DNA of 64,000 nt from Anaerolineae bacterium (GTDB taxonomy: Bacteria; Chloroflexota; Anaerolineae; Aggregatilineales; JAFGMM01), in the NCBI GenBank assembly GCA_027494055.1, contig JAOSJO010000024.1, forward strand, positions 124,001 to 188,000, in the 5' to 3' direction. The position numbers were made by a program, and so were the translations under genes. Positions 57,271 through 64,000 of this stretch are shown piece by piece (within the stretch, counting starts at the first letter, position 1; each line of letters starts with the position of its first letter). The notes beneath the pieces are model-generated. The model saw only the letters and a program-made list of their open reading frames with translations. It was not told the origin of the DNA and made no database searches.

Positions 57271-58619
57271 CTAAGGCCGCGCAACTGCCTGTACAGGTCG
57301 AAGCCTTCCCGCGCAATTTCTGAGATGCGCACGCGGTAATAGCCCGCGACCCCGGTCTCCAGTGTGTCGTTGAGCGGGCCGATCCACTTCTCCGGGAGCG
57401 CCTTCGCGCCGTGCATCATCCCGTAGACCGAGCCGACCGTCGCGCCGTTGCAGTCGGTGTCGAACCCGGCCTGCACCGCGCGGCAGATCGACTTTTCGTA
57501 GTCGCCCTCGCCCCAAAGCAGGCCGAGCACGACGATCTGCGCGTTGCTGTTGGTGTGGCACCAGTGGTGCATCCAGGTCTCGTCCCACCGCGCATGGATG
57601 CGGCGGATCGCTTCCTCGTAGTCGATGCCCGCGTCGCGCCAGCCCTTTACCTCTTCGATGTCGGCGGCGAGGCGCGAAGCGCGCGGCACCTCGGAGAGGC
57701 CGGCGTCGATGACGGCGCGGACGTCGTCGAGGAAGGGCGCGGCGGCGAGCATCGCGGCGACCCACATCTCGCCATAGATGCCGTTCTTGACGTGGCTCAC
57801 GCACGCATCGCGCCACGCAAACTCGGTGGCCCGCTCCAGGTCGCCAAGCGCCGCGTAGCCCCAGAAGTCAGCGCGGATCTGCGCGCCGATCCACTCCCGG
57901 TACGGGTTGTGATAGGTAGCGGACGCCGGCGGCAGGATGAGGTTAAGGAAGTTGCGGTAGGCGACGCGCTCCGCCGTGTAGGTGCGAAACACCGGGATGT
58001 TTCTCAGCCAGAAGTTGGCGACATCGTCCGGCGTGAAATCCGGACCGTGCTGCGTGAGGATGGCGAGTCCGGTCACGGTGTAGTTGAGGTCGTCGTCCTC
58101 GACCATGCAATCCACCTGGTCGATGAACGACCGCCGGGCGCGCACCATGTACTTCTCGGCGATTTCCGGCGGCACGTCGGCGCGGAAGTAGTCATCCAGG
58201 GGATAGCGGCCCAAGTCCTTGAGGTAGCCCCAGATTCGCGGCGTGTGCCATCCCTCGACCGGCTTGCCGAGCAGGCAGCCGGCGCACCGCCCCAGCCACG
58301 CGCCCAACACCCGGTCGAAGAGCGCCGCATCATCCAGCGCCGCCTCGAACCGGCGCGGCCCGTCCGGGCGCGCCCGCCGGATGCCCTCAAGGTCGGAGGG
58401 TTCATCGTATGGGTAATCCGCGCGCATGGGCAGCGACGCCGCCCCGTCCATGAGCGCCGCCGCGCGCGGCTGCATGGAGGGGTCGGCCTCAAGGTCGAGT
58501 GCCGCAAGCGCGCTGAACTCGTCGGCGAGCGCAGCAATGTCGCGCCCCTCATCGACCAGTTGCTGGCGCTCGGTTTTGAGCGTTTCGTTGTCGATGGGCA
58601 CTTTCTGCTGTTTCGGCAT
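57271..58619 (-). CDS. ADP-ribosylglycohydrolase family protein
   Basis: This cytosolic protein has about 445 residues. After a helical N-terminus (MPKQQKVPIDNETLKTERQQ), the fold characteristic of DraG/ADP-ribosyl hydrolases appears: VLGAWLGRCAGCLLGKPVEG, the acidic stretch MVEDDDLNYTVTGLAIL, and the metal-binding motif QAGFDTDCNGATVGSVYGMM. Family members remove ADP-ribose from arginine or related groups; this large variant may act on other glycosides. The frame stays open past 57271 into antisense of arcC, which is not believable. A shift near 57290 gives a stop at 57271, so the exact C-terminus is uncertain. It converges with arcC. Confidence 0.8.
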
Positions 58620-58871
58620 GGTGTTCCTTTCAGTTGGTGAAGCGTCAGCCGTATCAAGGGTACAGCGCGAGTATACTCCATTGGTGGCCCGCGCCGTAAG
58701 GGTGATCTGCGCGTGTCGTCTGCGCCATGCGGTTCTTTCGTGTAGTCATGAAGAGCGGACGCACACAGGGGCGAAACCCGCGCCCCTTCCGTTTGTGGAC
58801 GAAATTCGGGTACAATAGGAAAAGGCTTAAGGGAAGTACCAGGAAGCAGGGACATCGGTTGGAGCGCGGAC

Positions 58872-60615
58872 ATGGTTGAGAGAATAGGGCGTGCGGGCGC
58901 GCTGCTCGTCCTGACGTTGCTGCTCACGGCGTGCTACCGCCCCGCCGGCATCGACGGCCTGCTCACCACGCCGACCGCCCGGCCCGCCGGCGCGGCCGCC
59001 GAGCAGCCCTCGCCCACGCTGGAAGCCCCCGCGACGCCGGCCCCTGCCTCCCCCGACGCTGTTTCCCATCCTCCCGACCAGCACCGCAACGGAGCCGCCC
59101 GCCTCGACGCCGCTGGCGCTCACGCCGCTGACTTCGGACGCCCTGCGCTCGCCCTCGCCTGACATTCTGGGCTTCCTCCAGAGAGCGACCGCGTCCGCAG
59201 CAGGGGCCGAGGTGACCGCGCCGCCCGCCGTCGCCGCGATGTCCACCGCGACGTGGACTCCCGTCCCGCTGGTCGATATGCTGACGGCCACGCCAAGCTG
59301 GACGCCCGCCGTGCCAGACCCGGCGCTTCAGGCGTCGCCTCCGCCGTCGCCGACACCGACGACGGTATTCCCCGCCAATCCGACCGCCACGATAGTGCCG
59401 AGCGCCACGCTGTTCCAACTGTCGACGCTGACCATGACGCCCCCGCCGACGCTGACGCCGTACCCCGGCGAGCCGCCGCGCCTGCCCAACGGCTGCCCGA
59501 TCCCCGCGCCAGAGGCGGGCCTGCCGCCCCGGCGACCGGGCGACGACCTGCGCGGCATCCCGGAGCACATCGACTACTTCCTCTACGGCGGCGGCACGGT
59601 TCCGATGCTGGAGGCGGGGCTGCGCGGCTGGGGCGTGCTTGTGGAGGGCGTGCCCATCGCGGCCGGGTTCTTCGACCACAACGACCAGCCCGACATCGCA
59701 ATCGCTGTCCAACTGCAGGCCGGCGCGCAGCGCCAGTACAACGTGTGGGTGTTCAACTGCCTGGGCCGGGTGCTCTACCAGGCGTTCCCGGCGATGCCCA
59801 GCCCCGACAGCCGCCCGACGAGCGTCGCCTTTGCCGAAATCGATGGCCTGCCGCCCGCCGAGCTGCTCTACAGCCTGGAGGTGTGCGGCGTTGCCGGGTG
59901 CCAGACCACCTGGCGCGTCATCAAGTGGGTTGGCCCCAACCCCGGCGACGTGGTGGACCTCATGCGCAACACGCCGCCGCTCGGCGACAACGTGGCCGGC
60001 GTGGATTTTCGCGATCTCGACGGCGACCGGATGCTTGAGCTGCGCTACACCGAGCGCCCGGTCGTGGCGCCGGGCGCGCCGCCGAAGCGCGACTACATCC
60101 GCACCTACTCGCTGCGCGGCTTCGATTACGTGCAGACGCGCGTTGATCGCAGCCCGCCGGTCTACCGGCACCAGCAGGTGCGCGCCGCCGATGAGGCGCT
60201 CCTGGCCGGCGACGTGGACCGCGCAGTCCAGGGCTACGAGGCGGCGCTGTTCAGCACGGCGCTGATGGACTGGCCGGTCGGCGACCCCTCGCCCGGCTAC
60301 ATCCCGGTCAACGCCTTCGCGCGCTACCGGCTGATGCAGGCGCTGCTGCTCAAGGGGGAGACAGAACCTGCCGAGCGGGTCTACCGCGACCTGATCTTTA
60401 TCTACCCGGCGGGCGTCACCGGCGGGAACATTGCGCAGTATGCGAAAGCGTTCTGGGAGGCGTACCGCAGCATCCCGCCAGGCGCGGAGAACCGCCCCGA
60501 ACGGATGCGGGCGGCGTGCTTCGCCGCCCGCCAGTCGAGCGCCTACCCGGCGGCGCTTGCGCTGGCGAAGGACTTCGGGCTGGTCGAGGTCGACGCGGAG
60601 ATGTGCCCCTTCTGA
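58872..60615 (+). CDS. Large secreted lipoprotein of unknown function, one frameshift
   Basis: The protein has about 580 residues. The signal peptide ends in LTLLLTAC (Cys21), followed by a long Pro/Thr/Ala-rich linker (about residues 30-205). A globular part starts near LPNGCPIPAPE and contains GGGTVPMLEAGLRGWGVLVE, WVFNCLGRVLYQAF, VDFRDLDGDRMLELRYTERP and a C-terminal helical repeat-like region (ADEALLAGDVDRAVQGYEAA, YRLMQALLLKGETEPAERVY) reminiscent of TPR. The linker changes frame at the C5 run 59050-59054. The architecture suggests a surface protein for binding or scaffolding. It resembles the two other Pro/Thr-linker lipoproteins of this window only in layout. Confidence 0.8.
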
Positions 60616-60646
60616 CGCTGCCCGCTTCGGGGCGGCGGGCGCACGG

Positions 60647-61285
60647 TCAGCCCTGTACCAACCCCGCCACGATGCCGTCGCCGAGTGGGATGAGGATGCT
60701 CACCAGGCGCGGGTCGTCCGCCATGCGCGCGTTGAAGCGGCGCACGATGTGGTCGGTGTCGTTCTCCGGCGCGACGATGCGCCCGCCGCGCAGCGCGTTG
60801 TGCGCGGCGACAATCCCGCCAGGGCGGAGGTTCTCCAGCGCCCAGTCGAGGTAGGCGGGGTATCTGTCCTTGTCGGCGTCGATGAAGCAGAAGTCGAACG
60901 GCCCCTCGGCGCGGAGCGCCGCCAGCGTGGCGGCGGCCTCCCCCTCGCGGATCTCGACCCTGTCCGACACGCCCGCGCGCGCAAACGACTCGCGCGCGAC
61001 GGCGGCGTGTTTCGGGTCGGCCTCTATCGTGTAGAGCTTCCCCTCGCCGTCAGGGAGGGCGCGCGCCAGCCAGATGCCGCTGTAGCCCGCCAGCGTCCCG
61101 ATCTCGACGATCTTCTGCGCGCCAATCGCGCGCGCCAGGAATTGCAGCACGCGGCCTTCCTCCGGGCGCACGCTGATTGCGGGCATGCCATTGTGGCCCG
61201 GCGCGTCGCGGGCGAGGCGGAGCGCCTCATCTTCCGCGCCAAACACGTCATGGACATAATCGGCGATGGCCTGGTTGTTTGTCAT
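60647..61285 (-). CDS. Class I O-methyltransferase (family 3)
   Basis: This 212-residue SAM-dependent methyltransferase is related to catechol/caffeoyl-CoA enzymes. It has the SAM motif KIVEIGTLAGYSGIWLA, then LYTIEADPKHAAVARESF, the metal/catalytic Asp region FDFCFIDADKDRYPAYLDWA, LRPGGIVAAHNALRGGRI and a C-terminal LIPLGDGIVAGL. The usual second metal-ligand Asp-Asn lies in the AHNALRGG loop, where Asp is replaced by His. Substrate unknown. The start at ATG 61285 follows AGGAG; a longer open frame upstream is not needed. It converges with the lipoprotein gene. Confidence 0.9.
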   Translation of the reverse strand: MTNNQAIADYVHDVFGAEDEALRLARDAPGHNGMPAISVRPEEGRVLQFLARAIGAQKIVEIGTLAGYSGIWLARALPDGEGKLYTIEADPKHAAVARESFARAGVSDRVEIREGEAAATLAALRAEGPFDFCFIDADKDRYPAYLDWALENLRPGGIVAAHNALRGGRIVAPENDTDHIVRRFNARMADDPRLVSILIPLGDGIVAGLVQG

Positions 61286-61389
61286 CGGGCGCAATCTCCT
61301 GAACCCTGGCGCTTGGAGCAGTCTGTGAGCCAAGCTGCGCATCATGTGAGCCTTCCGTATCAAGACATATTTGGAGTACCTATATCTAA

Positions 61390-61420
61390 AAGCGCGCCCA
61401 ATTTTGGCACGGGCGCGCTT
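61390..61420 (-). terminator. Terminator of the S9 peptidase gene
   Basis: AAGCGCGCCC (61390-61399) pairs with GGGCGCGCTT (61411-61420). On the minus strand the stem is followed by TTTAGAT. A second perfect stem, GGGGCGGGC with GCCCGCCCC (61439-61461), lies between it and the peptidase stop. Confidence 0.7.
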
Positions 61421-61475
61421 GTTTGTCCACAAAGTCGTGGGGCGGGCTGCACGCCCGCCCCGGTTGTGACGTCTG

Positions 61476-63313
61476 CTAGAGATTGCGCTCAAGGAAGTCG
61501 GCCAGGATTTGGTACATCCTTATCTTCTCTTCGATGCCCTGCGAGCCGTGGCCGACCTCTTCCAACTCGATGTACTCGAAGTCCTCACCCTCGACCTTCC
61601 CCAGTTCGAGCAGCTTGTCGCGGGCGATGCGCGCCTGCTCGATGGGGCAGCGCGGGTCGGTGACGCCATGCACGATCAGCAACTTGCCCGTCATCTGGTG
61701 GAAGAAGTTGATCGCGCTGCGGTCGCGCCACAGGTCGGCGTCCGCCTCCGGGTCGCCCATCTGCTCGCGCAGGAAGTACTTGAAGTGCTCCATGCTCGAG
61801 TCGTACATGACGTGCAGGTCGGTGATCCCGACCCAGGCCGCGCCGACCTTCCACTCGTTGGGCTTCTTGGTCATCGCGATGAACGTCATGTAGCCGCCGT
61901 AGCTGCCGCCCCACACGCCGATGCGCTCCGGGTCCACTTCGGGCAGGCTGCGCAGGTACTTCGCCGCCGCGGACCACATCTTCCAGGTCGCCGCCGCCCC
62001 AGTCCTTGAGCGCGGCGTCGCGGAACGCCACACCGTAGCCCGTGCTGCCACGGACGTTGGGCTTGATGATGACATACCCCCGGTCGGCGAGGAACTGTGC
62101 AAACGGGTCGAACCCCCGGACCCACTGCGATGTCGGGCCGCCATGCACTTCCACCATCGCGGGGTACTTCCTGCCCGGTTGCATATCGCGCGGGCGGTAG
62201 ACGATTGCCGGTATCTTGAGGCCATCGAACGATTCGTACCACACGTATTCATGCGGCACGAAGAGCGCGGGATCGACCGAACCATACTCGGCAGGAACCA
62301 TGACGGCGCTGCTGCCGTCCGCGAGCCGGTAGTCGCGCAGTTCGGGCCGTGCGACGTCGGTGCTGATGTTCACGAAGAAGCGGCCATTGTCGATCCAGTC
62401 CGGGTTGTAGCTCATGCCGGGGGGCATTTCCACCGGGATCGACGCGCCGGTTGCAACGTCGTAGACGCGCGTGACCATCGCGGAATCCTCGCCCTCCATT
62501 GCCAGCAACTTCGTGCCGTCGGGCGAGAACGTGGCCAGATACTGTGTGCGGTCTTCCGGGCTGAGCCAGCGCAGCGCCCCCGTGTTCAGGTCGTAAACGG
62601 CCACGCCTTCCCGGCCCCGGAAATCCGAGCCGATTGCCAGGTAGCGCCCGTTTTTGCTCCAATCGCTGAAGCTATCCTGCGCGCCCATCCGCGTCTGAAG
62701 GATGCGCCGCTTGTTCCCGCCGTCGGCGTCCATCAGGTAGACATCCGAGTTCTTCAGGTCGTCGGTCTCATTGGCGACATAGGCGATCTGCTTGCCGTCA
62801 GGACTCCACTGCGCCGTGAAGACCGGGTTCGGGTAGTCGGTGAGGGGGCGTATATGTGCGCGTCTCCAGGTCGAACGCATGGACGTTGAGCTGGCCGTCC
62901 TTGTTGCTCAACACCAGGAGTGTCCGGTTATCCGGGCTGACCTCGACGGGATACTCCTGCGCGTGCGGGTTGTCGGTGAGCTGTTCCGCCTCGCCCGTCT
63001 CCAGGTCCAGCCGCCACAGGTTGTGCTGTTCGTCGCCGTCGTTGTCTTTGGCGAAGATGATGGCCTTGCCGTCGCGCGCCCACGCGAACCCGGCGCGCAT
63101 GTCGCGCGGAACCGAACCGTCACTCACCTGGCGCGGCGTCGCGCCTGCTGCCGGTTCCATGACGTAAAGCTCGATGCGCCCGGTCCTGTCCCAGTAGAAG
63201 GCGAGATGCTTCCGGTCGTGAGACAGCGTCGGCATGTAGAACGTTGGCAGCCTGGCAAGCTCCTCGATGGGGATTTTGCCTCCGTCAGTCGCGTAGGCTA
63301 CATCAGTGCGCAT
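61476..63313 (-). CDS. Prolyl oligopeptidase family (S9) serine peptidase, two frameshifts
   Basis: This enzyme of about 612 residues has an N-terminal beta-propeller of WD40/TolB-like repeats (MPTLSHDRKHLAFYWDRTG, FTAQWSPDGKQIAYVANETD, FSDWSKNGRYLAIGSDFRGR, LATFSPDGTKLLAMEGEDSA). The C-terminal alpha/beta-hydrolase domain has the oxyanion segment VEVHGGPTSQW, nucleophile Ser in GVWGGSYGGYMTF, Asp in VHGVTDPRCP and His in EEVGHGSQG. The catalytic triad is therefore complete. Such acylaminoacyl-peptidase-like enzymes trim short peptides. Frames change near 62845 and 61980. No signal peptide is seen, so it is probably cytosolic. A TATAAT with upstream TG precedes it. Confidence 0.93.
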
Positions 63314-63362
63314 AACGTGTTACCCCCTTCTCAAATTGGCCAACAGGTGGACAGTACCGGCC

Positions 63363-63371
63363 ATTATATCA
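63363..63371 (-). promoter_or_regulatory. Extended -10 promoter of the S9 peptidase gene
   Basis: On the minus strand TGATATAAT (63371-63363) is a perfect extended -10 element, about 50 bases before the ATG at 63313. No good -35 was found. Confidence 0.55.
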
Positions 63372-63490
63372 GGCCCCTCCCCTTTCTCACAGCGCGCGTC
63401 ACGAGCTATCTGCGCGCCCGGCGGAATGCGGTAAAATCAGGCTAGCCCCGCCGCCCGGACGATCCTGTGTGTGTTAGGAGGAGCGTTGAT

Positions 63491-64000
63491 ATGCCTGACT
63501 CAAATCCCCCTGACCGGCCTAATTTCATTGTCTTTATGACCGACGACCAGGGCTACGGCGACCTGTCGTGCATGGGCAACACCGACTTCCGCACCCCCCA
63601 CCTGGACCGGCTCGCGGCCTCTGGCGCGCGTTTCACCAACTGGTACTCGAACTCGCCCGTCTGTTCGCCCTCGCGCGCGTCGCTGCTCACCGGGCGGTAT
63701 CCCGGCAACGCCGGCGTGCGGTCCATCCTGGCCGGCCACCGCACCGCGAGCGGCCTCCCCGCAGAGGCGCCGACGCTGGCGGACGCGCTCAAGCCGCTCG
63801 GCTACCAGACCGCGCTGGTCGGGAAGTGGCATCTCGGCCTTGCGGAGGAAAGCCGCCCGCACCATCACGGCTTCGACGAGTGGTTCGGCTTCATGGCCGG
63901 CTGCATCGATTACTACTCCCACATCTTCTACTGGGACATGAACCGGGGCGGGCCAGGCAATGACCCCACGCACGACCTCTGGCACAACAACGCGGAGGTC
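63491..64000 (+). CDS. Type I sulfatase (arylsulfatase family), truncated by the window edge
   Basis: The first 170 residues of a sulfatase run off the right end. From ATG 63491, preceded by AGGAGGAG, the alkaline-phosphatase-fold start NFIVFMTDDQGYGDLSC carries the metal-binding Asp pair. NSPVCSPSRASLLTGRYPG holds the C-x-P-S-R motif whose Cys58 is converted to formylglycine. GKWHLGLAEESRPHHHGFDE contains the conserved Lys and His. There is no signal peptide, so a cytosolic location is implied unless the start is further upstream. It needs a formylglycine-generating enzyme encoded elsewhere. Its likely role is removal of sulfate esters from carbohydrates or aromatic compounds. Confidence 0.93.
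   Translation, partial: MPDSNPPDRPNFIVFMTDDQGYGDLSCMGNTDFRTPHLDRLAASGARFTNWYSNSPVCSPSRASLLTGRYPGNAGVRSILAGHRTASGLPAEAPTLADALKPLGYQTALVGKWHLGLAEESRPHHHGFDEWFGFMAGCIDYYSHIFYWDMNRGGPGNDPTHDLWHNNAEV

Noticed and set aside
1..64000. tRNA, rRNA, CRISPR arrays, insertion sequences and prophage genes
   Set aside because: I looked for cloverleaf-like sequences, regularly spaced repeats, transposase motifs and terminal inverted repeats while reading and found nothing I could support; a dedicated search could still find a tRNA I missed.

Overview
The window is GC-rich bacterial DNA of environmental character, and the gene content points to Chloroflexota, most likely an Anaerolineae-like lineage. Indicators are lipoproteins with Pro/Thr-rich linkers, a bifunctional penicillin-binding protein with an Ig-like tail, tandem RelA/SpoT homologues, a GbsR/MarR-type regulator and several families I associate with that phylum. 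The taxonomic call is inference; no rRNA gene is present. I saw no tRNA, CRISPR array, insertion sequence or prophage gene.

A technical feature dominates the window. About twenty clearly conserved genes are interrupted by one or more single-base frameshifts, usually in short G, C or A runs. Essential genes such as obg and the penicillin-binding protein are affected. These are best read as residual long-read consensus errors, not pseudogenes. Where two frames give one recognisable protein I annotate one gene and state where the frame breaks.

Layout. 1-600: C-terminal end of a coiled-coil protein. 749-1592: pterin-dependent methyltransferase. 1833-2541: a badly broken secreted-protein gene, followed by about 870 bases without a gene that end in an extremely C-poor tract. 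3414-5254 (minus): DUF4230 protein, alkyladenine glycosylase and a small protein. 5439-8335: xpt, guaA and a lipoprotein. 8346-13479 (minus): two paralogous MFS transporters flanking a five-haem cytochrome c. 13598-18010: two overlapping RSH genes whose active sites are eroded in complementary ways. 18022-19029: ROK kinase. 19646-24373: glutamate synthase large subunit behind a long leader. 24447-28399: DUF1232 protein, GbsR-like regulator, polyprenyl synthetase, glycosyltransferase and a membrane protein. 28433-33019 (minus): class A PBP, ferredoxin and CPBP protease. 33159-36882: antiporter, PPOX-fold protein, and a two-gene unit of an EEP-fold hydrolase with a chelatase-like/nucleotidyltransferase fusion. 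37058-40689: obg, nadD and a double solute-binding lipoprotein. 40714-47296: zinc-ribbon protein, an ABC-2 exporter, and a MarR regulator with a heterodimeric multidrug ABC exporter. 47398-50961: response regulator, histidine kinase and cobalamin adenosyltransferase. 51014-53894: DMT transporter, PPOX-fold protein and two small proteins. 54008-57152: two YgeW-like transcarbamylases and carbamate kinase. 57271-64000: ADP-ribosylglycohydrolase-like protein, lipoprotein, O-methyltransferase, S9 peptidase and the start of a type I sulfatase.

Functional links readable from the sequence are: purine salvage to GMP (xpt-guaA); stringent response (the RSH pair); ammonium assimilation (gltB); cell wall (PBP); drug efflux under local MarR control; and ATP formation from carbamoyl phosphate (transcarbamylases plus carbamate kinase). 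Promoters follow a sigma-70-like pattern (TTGACA/TTGTCA, about 17 bases, TATACT/TATAAT). In several cases the -10 box lies only about 9-10 bases before the start codon, implying leaderless mRNAs.
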